Positions 1 to 9,239 of a stretch of 63,810 nucleotides of DNA are shown in pieces. The stretch's first letter is position 1. Every line of letters begins with the position of its first letter. The DNA is taken from contig JABFSG010000025.1 of assembly GCA_013140715.1 (NCBI GenBank), positions 1 to 63,810 of the forward strand, written 5' to 3'. Below the pieces are notes generated by a model, which saw only the letters and a program-made list of their open reading frames with translations, did no database searches and was not told the DNA's origin. Source of the stretch: Nitrospiraceae bacterium (GTDB lineage Bacteria > Nitrospirota > Nitrospiria > Nitrospirales > Nitrospiraceae). The translations under genes and the position numbers were made by a program.

Positions 1-172
1 GCGTCATCGCGCAACCGGCACACATGGGATGCTCTTCGAGAATTTCCTTGAAGCTTCCCATTTGGGAAACCGTAATTTTCTTTCCGAACGGGCCATGTTC
101 AACCATGTCCCGATATTCTTTGGGCATAAACTTCTCGAATCCGCCGGAGAATTTTACATAGTCGAGACTCAT
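1..172 (-). CDS. 2-oxoacid:ferredoxin oxidoreductase, beta (TPP-binding) subunit, N-terminal fragment
   Basis: The gene runs off the left edge, and about 57 N-terminal residues are visible. It starts at the ATG at 172 with the ribosome site AGGGAGG about 6 bases upstream. The product begins MSLDYVKFSGGFEKFM and ends at the edge in HPMCAGCAMT, a CxxC segment placed as in the thiamine-pyrophosphate subunit of pyruvate or 2-oxoglutarate:ferredoxin oxidoreductases. These enzymes interconvert a 2-oxoacid plus CoA with acyl-CoA plus CO2 using ferredoxin, and the five-subunit form serves the reverse TCA cycle in Nitrospira. Pyruvate versus 2-oxoglutarate specificity cannot be decided from this fragment. 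The family call comes from recalled homology to the N-terminus. Confidence 0.7.
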   Translation of the reverse strand, partial: MSLDYVKFSGGFEKFMPKEYRDMVEHGPFGKKITVSQMGSFKEILEEHPMCAGCAMT

Positions 173-305
173 TGGAACACCTCCCTATACCGTTTTAACG
201 GAATTCTATTGCCTATCAAAAAATACAGTTATGTAACAAAACCGCGTGAACTCGAGGATGATTGAGTGGCACTGACTCGCACATAACTCATCGACACGAC
301 GGTGC

Positions 306-335
306 ATGGTAGCAAAGCCTAAAAAAGACTGTCAA
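306..335 (-). promoter_or_regulatory. Sigma-70 type promoter for the oxidoreductase gene
   Basis: On the minus strand a perfect -35 TTGACA (330-335) is followed by an 18-base spacer and the -10 TACCAT (306-311). Transcription would start near 299, leaving a leader of about 125 bases before the ATG at 172. Confidence 0.55.
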
Positions 336-546
336 TGAGAAACGTCGATACACCTTCGAATCGCACACAGCTCGTAAGATATTATAACTTCCTGATAATC
401 AACGCAACTTCTCATAGGGCCCACCATGCCAGAAAGAAGACCCAGCACTGTCCAAGCCAGTAGGCCATTTGCCCTAACGACTTGCGTTTCACGATGGTCT
501 CGCACTTAACGGATAGGCTGTCGTATCCCGGCATTGGAAAGAGAGA

Positions 547-575
547 TTGATGATTTCAGAAAACCTGTCTAGACT
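547..575 (+). promoter_or_regulatory. Possible promoter for the MetV-like gene
   Basis: TTGATG (547-552), a 17-base spacer and TAGACT (570-575) precede the ATG at 584 so closely that the transcript would be leaderless or nearly so. The match is moderate and may be chance. Confidence 0.3.
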
Positions 576-583
576 AGGACCCC

Positions 584-832
584 ATGTCGACACACGTTAT
601 CATACTGGGGGAAGACGAAGCCGCTCAGCATACCGGTGGAGTCCACAAGCGCCCCCCGATTCCTGACAATACACTCAAAGCCGAGTGCCCGAAGTTCATG
701 AGCCATGGCCCCTGCGGAGGCGTGCGTAAAGGAGGCCTCTGTGAGGTATATCCCGAAATGGCTTGCCCCTGGGTGACCCTCTACATTCAATTGGAAAAAA
801 TCGGCCAAGTGGAGTGGATGAAACAAATCTAG
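584..832 (+). CDS. MetV-like methylenetetrahydrofolate reductase C-terminal family protein
   Basis: This 82-residue protein has the cysteine motif CPKFMSHGPCGGVRKGGLCE followed by Y-P-E-M-A-C-P-W. That matches the MTHFR C-terminal zinc-binding family that includes MetV of acetogens (family knowledge). MetV partners MetF in the reduction of methylene- to methyl-tetrahydrofolate. Here it stands apart from metF, which lies about 9 kb away on the other strand. It is shorter than acetogen MetV (about 200 residues) and is little more than the cysteine domain. queF starts 20 bases after its stop, so the two may share a transcript. I am confident of the family. The partnership with MetF is inference. 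Confidence 0.75.
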   Translation: MSTHVIILGEDEAAQHTGGVHKRPPIPDNTLKAECPKFMSHGPCGGVRKGGLCEVYPEMACPWVTLYIQLEKIGQVEWMKQI

Positions 833-852
833 AAAGACGTGAGGGGTCAGAG

Positions 853-1272
853 GTGAGGGGTAAGGGGCCAACAAAGAAACAGCGGACCACGAAGCTGGGG
901 TATAACGAACGGCATGCCAAGAGCGGCATTACGTCTCCACTGCCGGCTATCGAAACATTCCCGAACCAATACAAGGGCTACGAAATCACCATCGAGATTC
1001 CCGAATATACCGCGATCTGCCCAAAGACCGGCCTTCCAGACTTCGGCGTCATCACCTTGCACTACATGCCGGACAAAGAATGTTTGGAACTCAAGTCGTT
1101 GAAAATGTATCTCCATGCCTACAGAAATCTCGGGATCTTTTATGAGAATGCGGTCAACCGCATTCTGGAAGATATCGTGAAAGGCTGCCGACCTGTCTGG
1201 GCCAGAGTGACCGGCACCTTCGCCGCCCGCGGCGGGTTGTCCAGCAGGATTGAGGCGAAGTATCCGGCCTAG
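853..1272 (+). CDS. queF: NADPH-dependent 7-cyano-7-deazaguanine reductase QueF
   Basis: QueF reduces preQ0 to preQ1 in queuosine synthesis. The catalytic cysteine is C56 in AICPKTG and the aspartate is D63 in LPDFG. The QueF signature ELKSLKMY is at 79-86, and ARGG follows near 125-128. At 139 residues it is the short, unimodal form. No ATG is in frame before the conserved part. I chose the GTG at 853 because the protein then begins ahead of the usual T-x-LG segment and AGGGGTCAGAG lies just upstream. The start codon falls inside a G-rich repeat-like stretch (839-869) related to one at 12.06-12.17 kb. Confidence 0.92.
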   Translation: MRGKGPTKKQRTTKLGYNERHAKSGITSPLPAIETFPNQYKGYEITIEIPEYTAICPKTGLPDFGVITLHYMPDKECLELKSLKMYLHAYRNLGIFYENAVNRILEDIVKGCRPVWARVTGTFAARGGLSSRIEAKYPA

Positions 1273-1506
1273 ATTTGTCCTCCATCTCCCTCCGAGCACA
1301 ATTCTCCACCTTGTCCCAGTCCTGACAGCATCGCCTTACACAATCAACGGCATCATTCAACCCGCTGTTGGCCTCTTCAATTCATAGGCCTTTCCCTGTC
1401 CGTTCAGCCGGAACGACGCTTTAGTACCAACCGAAAACATCCGATGTGAAAGTATGGGACTCTCTCTGGTCTCGTCGATCGAGATCGGCCTGCATTCGTA
1501 TATTCG

Positions 1507-2052
1507 TTGCTTAAGACACTTAAGGAGTGCTCGGTGTTCTCCACCTCAGGATCCTATCGACAGCCCACGCGGCTGCGGAAGCCTGGAATCATGGTCGGTT
1601 GCCTCCGTGGGTGGTTCAAAATCATCGCGAGAACTGCTGGTGTGCAACATGACCATTCTCTGCCGTCGTCCAGAGGTCACGGAACTGAAGAACGTGCCGT
1701 CGTTGACGACTTGATCCGGCTGAGCCTCGATGATCTGATGAACATCAAGACGCCCCCCGCCTTCAAGAATGCGCAACCGCTCGTGCAAACAGCGTCCACT
1801 AACTTCGTTCTGACACAAGAAGCTATCCGACGAATGGGTATGGCCAGCATCCCGGAAGCACTCCGAATGGTCCCCGGCTATCAGGTCGCCCAACCCGGCT
1901 TCGACAAGTGGGCAGTTTCTTCTCACGGTTTTAACGAACGTGGTGCCAACAAACTACTCGTCTTGATCGACCGCCACAATCTCTACACCGTTCTCTTCTC
2001 AAACGTATACCGGGATATCCGAGGCACATTCTCACCCAAGGAGGCCGCATGA
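1507..2052 (+). pseudogene. Relic of a TonB-dependent receptor: plug domain only
   Basis: From about 1708 the frame reads LIRLSLDDLMNIKTP, then VLTQEAIRRMGMASIPEALRMVPG and later ANKLLVLIDR, a recognisable TonB receptor plug. After about 115 residues it stops just past the next gene's start, with no beta-barrel. The upstream part of the frame shows no convincing signal peptide or TonB box. Family residues are altered in places: the usual LIDGRSVYTPLF region reads LIDRHNLYTVLF. Its stop overlaps the FIST gene start, and the Shine-Dalgarno of that gene lies inside the relic. This looks like a receptor gene that lost its 3' end by deletion. The 230 bases before it (1273-1506) hold nothing I recognise. 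Confidence 0.75.
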
Positions 2053-3191
2053 AACTCTCAACCTTTACCTATTCGGACAGCAATCGGACCTCCGTCCCGA
2101 GCATCGGGGTCAAGAACCCAGACCGAACCCTGGTTGTCATGTTTGGCCCCTCTCGCTTGCTCGATGCGCCGACCCCAATTCAATCGGTCCTGGCTGCATA
2201 TCCAGGAGCCGCGGCCATTGGGTGCTCAAGCTCCGGAGAAATCTTCGGCACGCATATCCAGGACGACACATTGGTCGTCGCGCTCCTTCAATTCGACCAC
2301 ACAATAGTCCGAGCAGCCTCGGCTCCGGTCACAGATCCTGGAAAATCGTTCGAAGCCGCGCAATCCCTCGCGCACCAACTCATCGCCCCAGGGCTACGAG
2401 GGGTGCTCGTCCTCTCGGATGGACTGGGAGTGAACGGGAGCGAGCTCATCCGCGGACTCAACACTATACTTACAACAGACGTGGTAGTGAGCGGAGGTCT
2501 CGCCGGAGACGGCGACCGATTCAAACGGACGTGGGTCGTCAAAGACGGTCTTCCCGTTGGGGGGCATGTGACGGCGGTCGGACTGTATGGAGCTGCCGTC
2601 CGGCTCACTCACGGGTCCAAGGGTGGATGGGATCTCTTTGGACCAGAGCGGCTCATCACACGTTCACAGGGGAACGTCTTGTATGAGCTTAACCACAAGC
2701 CGGCGCTCCAGCTCTACAAAGATTACCTCGGTGAGCTCGCGAGTGGACTTCCCGGCACAGCACTGCATTTCCCCCTCTCTATCCGACAGAAACAGGAAGA
2801 TGCCAAACGCCTTGTTCGTACCATTCTCGGCATCGACCACGCGGCGCAATCCCTCACTTTCGCCGGCGATATGCCGGAGGGCGCCTATGCCCAATTCATG
2901 CGGGCAAATTTCGATCGCTTGATACAAGGCGCATCGGATGCGGCGACCTTAGCCACACCGATCAACACAGACTCTGCCCCCACACTCTCCATCGCCATCA
3001 GTTGCGTCGGACGCCGAATAGTCCTCGGCCAACGCACCGAAGAGGAAGTCGAAGCCACATTCGATGTCTTGCCGAAGGGCGTTCAACAGATCGGATTTTA
3101 CTCATATGGAGAAATCTCCCCTTACTCCACCGGACAATGCGACCTGCATAATCAGACGATGACATTGACCACCATCTCTGAGGCCGCCTGA
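2049..3191 (+). CDS. FIST domain sensory protein
   Basis: The product is 380 residues with a FIST N domain (about 25-215, including AIGCSSSGEIFG and the segment VSGGLAGDGDRFKRTWVV) and a C-terminal FIST_C domain (about 220-360, ending FYSYGEISP). FIST proteins are thought to bind small ligands, possibly amino acids, and to work beside signalling proteins. Ribosome site AAGGAGG precedes the ATG at 2049. The hybrid kinase begins 9 bases after the stop, so the two are almost certainly one operon and likely one sensory path. The ligand is unknown. Confidence 0.88.
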   Translation: MKLSTFTYSDSNRTSVPSIGVKNPDRTLVVMFGPSRLLDAPTPIQSVLAAYPGAAAIGCSSSGEIFGTHIQDDTLVVALLQFDHTIVRAASAPVTDPGKSFEAAQSLAHQLIAPGLRGVLVLSDGLGVNGSELIRGLNTILTTDVVVSGGLAGDGDRFKRTWVVKDGLPVGGHVTAVGLYGAAVRLTHGSKGGWDLFGPERLITRSQGNVLYELNHKPALQLYKDYLGELASGLPGTALHFPLSIRQKQEDAKRLVRTILGIDHAAQSLTFAGDMPEGAYAQFMRANFDRLIQGASDAATLATPINTDSAPTLSIAISCVGRRIVLGQRTEEEVEATFDVLPKGVQQIGFYSYGEISPYSTGQCDLHNQTMTLTTISEAA

Positions 3192-3199
3192 AACTGACG

Positions 3200-6100
3200 A
3201 TGCACCCGCTCTTGCAACGACAACTCAAACGCCTGACACTCGATTCCGAGTGCTGCCCGACAGACGTGGATGTTTGGCGGGCAATGCTTGAGCGGATCAG
3301 TCAGAGCTACGCAGAAGGGGACCAAGGCCGCACGCTGCTGGAACAATCCCTCGATGTGACGTCGCGGGAGATGCAGGGGTTGTACGAAGAACTCCGCTGC
3401 TCCAGCGAGACAGAGCTCGCGAAGGAACGAAACAAACTCGAGGCGGTCCTACACTCACTCGGAGACGGCCTGTGCGTCGTCGACGGGCAGTGGAAAATCC
3501 TCATCATGAACCCACAGGCCGAAATCCTTCTCAATGCTCCACTCGCTCAACTAAAGGGCCAGCCCATATACCAACCCCTCTCCTCCGAGCCCGAAATATT
3601 CCGCAGCGGATGCCTGATCGCTGGCGTATCGATTCCATCACTTGCCTTGGGCATGTCCTATCGAACCGAGGGCGGCGTCATCTTGAGCCAAGACGGCCGA
3701 TCGATTCCCATTTCCTTGACTGTCACACCGGTCTCACACGAAGGTATGATCGACGGCGCCGTGTTGATGTTTCGAGACATTTCGGACAAGAAACGGATGG
3801 AAGCACAGCAAGCTGAGAATGCCGCCTTGCTCTGCCGCGTGCAAGCGGGGCTTCTCGAACTGGCGACCAATGCGGATATCTACCGGGGACACCGCACCGA
3901 AGCCTTTCAAACGATTTCGCGGGTTGCGTCACAACGCCTCATGACAGATCGAGCCAGCATCTGGTTTTTTACCGAAGATCAAGCCGCCATTCGCTGCGCC
4001 AACCTCTACGAACAGCAGACCGATCGTCATTCAAGCGGAATCGAGCTTCCCGCAACCAGCTTTCCACTATATTTCTCAGAACTTGCACGAGAGAGCGTCA
4101 TCGCGGCGAATGAGGCCCAGACTGATGCCAGGACCTCTGAATTTACGGACAGCTACTTAGCCCCATTGGGCATCACCTCTATGCTGGATGTCCCCATCCG
4201 GTCGGAAGGCAAGATGGTCGGCGTCATTTGCCATGAGCACATCGGCCCACCCCGACAGTGGAAGCTGGAAGAAGTGCAATTTGCAACGTCGGTCGCCAAT
4301 ACCATCTCTCTCGTCCTTGAAGCTGCCGATCGACGTAAAGCCGAACTTGAGACTGAACGCTCGAAGAATTTTCTCAATTCCGTGATCGAAAATCTTCCCA
4401 TCATGGTATTCGTCAAAGACACCGAACACCTCCGGTTCGTACGATGGAACAAGGCTGCGGAAGACCTGACCGGGCTTACGCGAGAGTCCGTCCTCGGAAA
4501 ATCGGATCACGACTTCTTTCCTCAGAACGAAGCAGCCTTCTTCACACAGAAAGATCGTGACGTCATCGAGTCACGATGTCTACAAGACATCCCGGAAGAA
4601 CCCATTGCCACAGTTCACCGTGGCACCCGGATCCTCCATACACGCAAGATTCCCATCTTCAATGCAGCGGGCCAACCTGAATACCTCTTGGGGATTTCCG
4701 AAGACATTACCGAACGGAAGCACGGTGAAGAGGCCCTCCACAAAGCCAAGGAGGCCGCCGAAGCAGCGAGCGTCGCCAAATCGCAGTTCCTCGCCAACAT
4801 GAGCCACGAAATCCGCACGCCCATGAATGGGGTCCTCGGCATGGCTGAACTGTTGCTCCATACCTCGTTGACCGACAAGCAACGGCACCTGGCCGACAGT
4901 GTGCACCGGTCCGGCACCACCCTCCTCAGCATCATCAACGACATTTTGGATTTCTCAAAGATCGAAGCCGGCAAGCTGGAGCTCGAACAGGTGGAGTTCG
5001 AGCTCCGGGAGACGATTGAAGAGGCCGTCAATCTGTTTGCCGAACCAGCCGGACGGAAAGGGTTGGACTTGATCTGTTTTCTCCCGGATGAGATCCCTGA
5101 CCGTGCCATCGGTGATCCGGTCCGGCTCCGCCAGGTGCTCTTGAACTTGGTGGGTAATGCCGTGAAGTTCACGCGACGCGGCGAGGTCACGGTGTGGCTC
5201 CACCTCTTGGCGCAGAACGCGCGGACCCTGACGTTGAAATGCGCCGTCACCGATACCGGCATCGGCATTACCCAAGAAGCCCAAGCTGGGCTGTTCACCG
5301 CCTTTTCCCAGGCCGACGGGTCCACCACCCGGCGATTCGGCGGCACAGGGCTCGGCTTGTCGATCGTGAAACAGCTCGTGCAGCTCATGGGGGGAGAGGT
5401 CGGGATCACCAGTATGCCAGGGCAGGGCTCGACCTTCTGGTTCACCGTCCAGCTTGGCTGTGCCGCGCCACGGGATGACAGCCACTCCACGCCCGAGCAG
5501 TTTCTGCGCGGCCTACGGGTGCTCATTGTCGACGACCATCCCACGAATCTCTTTGTGCTGCACGCACATCTCACCGCCTGGGGGGCCGAGGTACTCAGCA
5601 CCGACAGCGGCGCCACGGCGTTGGAACGCTTGACACAGGCGGCCCACACCGCCACTCCCATCGACCTAGCCCTGCTCGACCTGTGCATACCCGATATGGA
5701 CGGCCTCAGGCTCGCCCGCGCCATTAAGGCGGATCCCCTCCTCCGCCGCGTCGATCTCCTGGCCCTCAGCTCGGGGGAACGCGATGCCCCTAGTGAGACA
5801 ACCGCCGATCTCAGCTTCGTGGCGTGGCTCCAGAAACCGGTGCGCCAATCGACGTTGCTCACCTGTCTGCGCCGTTATCGCCAAGGCTCTATCCCGGAGC
5901 CGACCGTAGGCGCGTCGCCTCCCCTCACGCCTCCCACACTCACCACCCAGGTGCTCCTGGTCGAAGACAATCCGGTCAACCGCGAGGTGGCGACGGGGCT
6001 GCTCGAACTGCTTGGCTGCCACGTGGACAGCGCGGAAGATGGTCGGCAGGCCCTTGAGCTCTCCGCCACCGGCGCCTATGACGTCATCCTCATGGACTGC

Positions 6101-6781
6101 CAGATGCCGATCATGGATGGGTTCACGGCGACCTCCCGCATACGCGAGCGGGAACGACAAACACAGGCGGCGCGCATTCCAATCATTGCGCTGACGGCCA
6201 ATGCCATGGAGGGAGACCGGGAAAAATGCTTGAACGCCGGGATGGACGACTATCTCACCAAACCGTTCACTCAAGCCCAGCTGAAGGAGTTATTGAATCG
6301 TTGGCTCAGTCAGCGTGGCCCTGCCTCGTCACAAAGAACCCCGGAAACAGCGTCGGTCGAGGCCGCGCCTGAGTCCTCAGCACCAACCGTTCAAGCGGAA
6401 CAGGTCGAACCGACAGACGTGGTCGATTACACGGCCTGGGAACCCATCCGGCTGCTGAAGCGACCGGGACATCCCGACCCTCTCGTAAAGTTGCTGGCCA
6501 TATACCTGGAGGATTCCCGGCTACTGGTTGGTCAATTGCGCCAGGCCATCGAATCGAACGATCCGTCAACGCTCCACGCTGTGGCGCACCGCCTCAAATC
6601 CAGCAGCGCTGCTCTGGGCGCCTTGACCGTCGCGGCCAGATGTAAAGAACTCGAAGCCTTGGGCCGCGATCATCGAATCGATGATGCCCCGGACCGCTTT
6701 CGGCATTTGGAACGGGATTTCGACGCCGTCTGCTCCGTCTTTCAAACTGCCATCAACAAGGAGACGTCCCCTGAACGCTGA
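3200..6781 (+). CDS. Hybrid sensor histidine kinase (PAS-GAF-PAS-HisKA-HATPase-REC-REC-HPt)
   Basis: This 1193-residue multidomain kinase has no obvious membrane segment. In order it has a first PAS domain (about 75-200), a GAF domain (about 225-375) and a second PAS domain (about 395-510). HisKA follows with phospho-acceptor H536 in [12 protein letters not shown]. The ATPase domain has the G-box [13 protein letters not shown]. The first receiver has D827 ([11 protein letters not shown]), the second has D966 ([12 protein letters not shown]), and an HPt domain carries H1130 ([15 protein letters not shown]). This is a BarA-like layout with a full phosphorelay in one chain. Its neighbours suggest FIST-sensed input. 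The downstream partner regulator gene is a pseudogene, so the output target is not in the window. Confidence 0.95.
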   Translation: MHPLLQRQLKRLTLDSECCPTDVDVWRAMLERISQSYAEGDQGRTLLEQSLDVTSREMQGLYEELRCSSETELAKERNKLEAVLHSLGDGLCVVDGQWKILIMNPQAEILLNAPLAQLKGQPIYQPLSSEPEIFRSGCLIAGVSIPSLALGMSYRTEGGVILSQDGRSIPISLTVTPVSHEGMIDGAVLMFRDISDKKRMEAQQAENAALLCRVQAGLLELATNADIYRGHRTEAFQTISRVASQRLMTDRASIWFFTEDQAAIRCANLYEQQTDRHSSGIELPATSFPLYFSELARESVIAANEAQTDARTSEFTDSYLAPLGITSMLDVPIRSEGKMVGVICHEHIGPPRQWKLEEVQFATSVANTISLVLEAADRRKAELETERSKNFLNSVIENLPIMVFVKDTEHLRFVRWNKAAEDLTGLTRESVLGKSDHDFFPQNEAAFFTQKDRDVIESRCLQDIPEEPIATVHRGTRILHTRKIPIFNAAGQPEYLLGISEDITERKHGEEALHKAKEAAEAASVAKSQFLANMSHEIRTPMNGVLGMAELLLHTSLTDKQRHLADSVHRSGTTLLSIINDILDFSKIEAGKLELEQVEFELRETIEEAVNLFAEPAGRKGLDLICFLPDEIPDRAIGDPVRLRQVLLNLVGNAVKFTRRGEVTVWLHLLAQNARTLTLKCAVTDTGIGITQEAQAGLFTAFSQADGSTTRRFGGTGLGLSIVKQLVQLMGGEVGITSMPGQGSTFWFTVQLGCAAPRDDSHSTPEQFLRGLRVLIVDDHPTNLFVLHAHLTAWGAEVLSTDSGATALERLTQAAHTATPIDLALLDLCIPDMDGLRLARAIKADPLLRRVDLLALSSGERDAPSETTADLSFVAWLQKPVRQSTLLTCLRRYRQGSIPEPTVGASPPLTPPTLTTQVLLVEDNPVNREVATGLLELLGCHVDSAEDGRQALELSATGAYDVILMDCQMPIMDGFTATSRIRERERQTQAARIPIIALTANAMEGDREKCLNAGMDDYLTKPFTQAQLKELLNRWLSQRGPASSQRTPETASVEAAPESSAPTVQAEQVEPTDVVDYTAWEPIRLLKRPGHPDPLVKLLAIYLEDSRLLVGQLRQAIESNDPSTLHAVAHRLKSSSAALGALTVAARCKELEALGRDHRIDDAPDRFRHLERDFDAVCSVFQTAINKETSPER

Positions 6782-7508
6782 TTCTCAGAAAACTCCCCTC
6801 GCCTTGGTTGTAGACGACGACCCGGTGATGAGAATGCTGGCATGCGCAGCGCTTCGAACACTTCCAGAGGGAGGGCACACTCCTGTTCTGATTATGACCG
6901 GTCTGGATGATTACGGCTCCATCACACAGGCCTAAGATGCCGGTGCCACCGACTTCCTGACCAAACCGCTGAATGGACTGCTGATCACACACCGCGTCCG
7001 ATAGATCGTGCGGTCGAGCCGAGTCTTGCAAGAATTGCGAGCCTGCCAAGTGAGCCTGGCCCAGGCTCGCGATGCAGCGCTCGAAGGGACACGCCTCAAG
7101 TTGGAATTTCTTGCCACCGTGAACCACGAAATCCTGACGCCCATGAACGGTGTCCTGGGCAAGACCGAACTACTTCTCGACACGTCCCTGATGCTGAACA
7201 ACGTGACTATACCGACACGACTCGCACCTCGGACGAAAGGCTCCTCTTGATCATCAACGACATGCTCGATTTTTTCGAAGTTCGACTCCGGCAACTTGCA
7301 GCTGGAGATCACTGATTTCGACGTGAATCGGCTGCTCAAAGATAATGCCGGCCTGTTTCAACCACGTGCGCATGTCAGAAACGTGACATTGTCCTGCCTG
7401 ATCCAAACAGAGGGACCGACATGGCTGCGCGGAGACTCCGTCCGATTGCGCCAGATTCTGAGCCATCTGCTGAATAACGCCCTCACATTTACCGCCCAAG
7501 CAAAATAG
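6771..7508 (+). pseudogene. Decayed response regulator/histidine kinase gene
   Basis: AAGGAG (6758-6763) precedes CTG at 6771, a probable mutated start that overlaps the kinase stop. The frame reads LALVVDDDPVMRMLACAAL, then jumps to LPEGGHTPVLIMTG, so the part of the receiver with the phospho-acceptor aspartate is missing. TAA at 6933 interrupts ITQA-DAGATDFLTKP, and another stop follows HRVR. A kinase H-box follows with two changes ([10 protein letters not shown], normally [10 protein letters not shown]). A frame change near 7250 leads into an N-box-like region, LRQILSHLLNNAL, which ends in a stop at 7508. With several stops, a deletion and a frameshift, this is a relic. It was once probably the cognate regulator/kinase of the operon. 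Confidence 0.85.
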
Positions 7509-7663
7509 ACGTCTCTCTCCACGATCGAACTGGCCGAACCCATCATGCTGAGCCGCCTTGAGCAGGGCATAGAACATATTGCCGCGCATCGTCCTTCGAC
7601 CCTCGTCTTGTTTTTTGGGATCGTGCAGGATAGGCTCCCCTTGTCCTGGAAAACCATACCTTC

Positions 7664-8485
7664 ATGGCTACATACGCAATCGGCGATGTGCAGGGATGCC
7701 ATGAAGCCCTGCAACGCTTGGTCCAACAGATTCAATTCGACCCGACATCCGATCGCCTCTGGTTCGTCGGCGATCTGGTCAACCGCGGACCGGATTCGCT
7801 CAAGGTCCTCCGTTATATTAAAAATCTTGGAAACTCGGCTGTCGTCGTGTTGGGCAACCACGACTTGTTTTTACTGGCCGTTGCCGAAGGCATTGCAACA
7901 TTGCGCCCGGAAGACACGTTGCACGCAATTCTTGCGGCGCCAGATCGTGAGGCATTGCTTGGCTGGTTACGCCGACAACGGCTTCTCTACCGCGAAAACC
8001 GATTCGTCCTCGTTCATGCAGGTCTGCTCCCACAGTGGTCGATCGATGAGGCTGAGGGGCTGGCTCGCGAAGTTGAAACGAAGCTGCACGGTCCCGCTTA
8101 CAAGGACGTGCTCCGCGCCCTGTATCCCAGCAAGCACTTACAGTGGTCTTCGACGCTGACCGGGCCGACCAGACTGGCCACTATCATGAAAGTACTTACA
8201 AGAATCCGGGCCTGTTCAGCTGAAGGCTTGATGGAGTCGTCATACTCCGGGCCGCCGGACCATATCCCTGCAGGCTTTCTTCCATGGTTTCGAATTGAGA
8301 ATCCCGAGCGAGGGGACACGACCATCGTCTGCGGACACTGGGCCTCACTGGGACTCTATTGCGACGAACATCTCCTGGCCATCGATAGCGGTTGCGTGTG
8401 GGGGAAACAGCTCACAGCCATGCGATTGGAGGACCGAAAGGTCTTTCAAGTCGGCTGTAACAATTTGGAGCGTTGTGGTGACTGA
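7664..8485 (+). CDS. apaH: Bis(5'-nucleosyl)-tetraphosphatase, symmetrical (ApaH)
   Basis: ApaH hydrolyses Ap4A to two ADP in the cytoplasm and can also decap Np4-capped RNA. The 273-residue protein has the calcineurin-type metal motifs IGDVQGCHE (D8, H13), GDLVNRGP (D37) and LGNHD (N65, H66). C-terminal CGHW and DSGCVWG are typical of the family. Length matches the usual 270-280. The next gene (DUF309) overlaps its end, so they are translationally coupled. Confidence 0.95.
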   Translation: MATYAIGDVQGCHEALQRLVQQIQFDPTSDRLWFVGDLVNRGPDSLKVLRYIKNLGNSAVVVLGNHDLFLLAVAEGIATLRPEDTLHAILAAPDREALLGWLRRQRLLYRENRFVLVHAGLLPQWSIDEAEGLAREVETKLHGPAYKDVLRALYPSKHLQWSSTLTGPTRLATIMKVLTRIRACSAEGLMESSYSGPPDHIPAGFLPWFRIENPERGDTTIVCGHWASLGLYCDEHLLAIDSGCVWGKQLTAMRLEDRKVFQVGCNNLERCGD

Positions 8486-8978
8486 ACCGGAACCACCCAA
8501 TCCCAACTGGCCCCGTTACTCTCGGCACCCATTCCCACCCTATCGTTTTCTGCCGGGCCTGACACCGCATCCACGACGAAATCCCCTTGGCCATTCCTAT
8601 GGCCAACTAGAACCGAAACCAACGCCGTTCCCCGCCGATCAATGGCAAAGCTCTGAAGACTATCGGTATGGAATCGACCTCTACAACTTCTCCTATTGGT
8701 GGGAATGTCACGAGGTCTTCGAGGGACTATGGCACGCGGTAGGACACAGCAGCGAGCAGGGAAACTTTTTCCAGGCCCTCATTCAACTCGCCGCTGCAAA
8801 TCTCAAAGACTTTCTTGGTAACCGAACAGCGGCACAGAACCTCTATCGCAGCGGCATCATGCGATTGCAAGATGTTCCTCCTTCCTATCTTGGTATCGAT
8901 GTGCTCCGCCTAACCAAAGAGCTGCAAGCGCGCCTGATCAGTCCCGGCGCACATGCTCCACTTATCGCTTTAGGTTAA
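8478..8978 (+). CDS. DUF309 domain protein
   Basis: The product is 166 residues if it starts at the GTG at 8478. Another GTG lies directly before it at 8475, and GGAG at 8467-8470 fits either. The N-terminal 50 residues are proline-rich. The DUF309 core follows: YNFSYWWECHEVFEGLW, with the family's H-x3-E pair, then a helical region FFQALIQLAAANLKDF. DUF309 proteins are small helical proteins of unknown role with a possible metal site. It overlaps the end of apaH, which suggests joint expression. Confidence 0.85.
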   Translation: MTEPEPPNPNWPRYSRHPFPPYRFLPGLTPHPRRNPLGHSYGQLEPKPTPFPADQWQSSEDYRYGIDLYNFSYWWECHEVFEGLWHAVGHSSEQGNFFQALIQLAAANLKDFLGNRTAAQNLYRSGIMRLQDVPPSYLGIDVLRLTKELQARLISPGAHAPLIALG

Positions 8979-9112
8979 TGTAAAAAGGACCAAGTTTCCG
9001 AACAAGGCCACAGCGTTTGAAGAAGGCTGAGGTTAAGCGTTGAAGATTTTCTTCAATAGTCTGCAAGAATATCGATGATCCATACCTCTGGGGAACTTAG
9101 GAGAATGCTCAC

Positions 9113-9239
9113 GCAGGCTGCTCAAAAAGGTCATCCAACGAGGCCGCAGGTGAGAAAGAACCGGAGGCGTACCCTCTGGGGTACGTTGAGGATTCTTTCG
9201 ACCCGAGAACGAAGTTGGAGGCCTTTTTCAGCAGCCCGC
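9113..9239. repeat. Palindromic repeat family 1, copy a
   Basis: The outer arms GCAGGCTGCTCAAAAAGG and CCTTTTTCAGCAGCCCGC form an imperfect inverted repeat. Inside are pairing segments TCCAAC/GTTGGA and a central GGCGTAC/GTACGTTG. The right edge lies on the panB stop codon. It separates the convergent DUF309 gene and panB and could act as a two-way terminator. Related copies are at 22110, 25477 and 60121. The 134 bases before it (8979-9112) hold only a small hairpin near 9039-9056. Confidence 0.8.

Larger units (their letters stand above)
173..583. other. Intergenic region between divergent genes
   Basis: This stretch of about 410 bases separates the leftward oxidoreductase gene from the rightward MetV-like gene. 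It holds a good minus-strand promoter at 306-335 and a weaker plus-strand promoter candidate at 547-575. The only open frame in it (29-265, plus) lies mostly over the oxidoreductase gene and looks like a shadow. Nothing else was recognised. Confidence 0.5.

Noticed and set aside
29-265. 78-residue plus-strand frame at the left edge
   Set aside because: It is largely antisense to the oxidoreductase beta-subunit start, which has clear family residues and a ribosome site.
4615-5862. 415-residue minus-strand frame opposite the hybrid kinase
   Set aside because: It is rich in Arg/Ser, lacks any family motif and lies wholly antisense to the conserved HisKA/ATPase/REC coding region.
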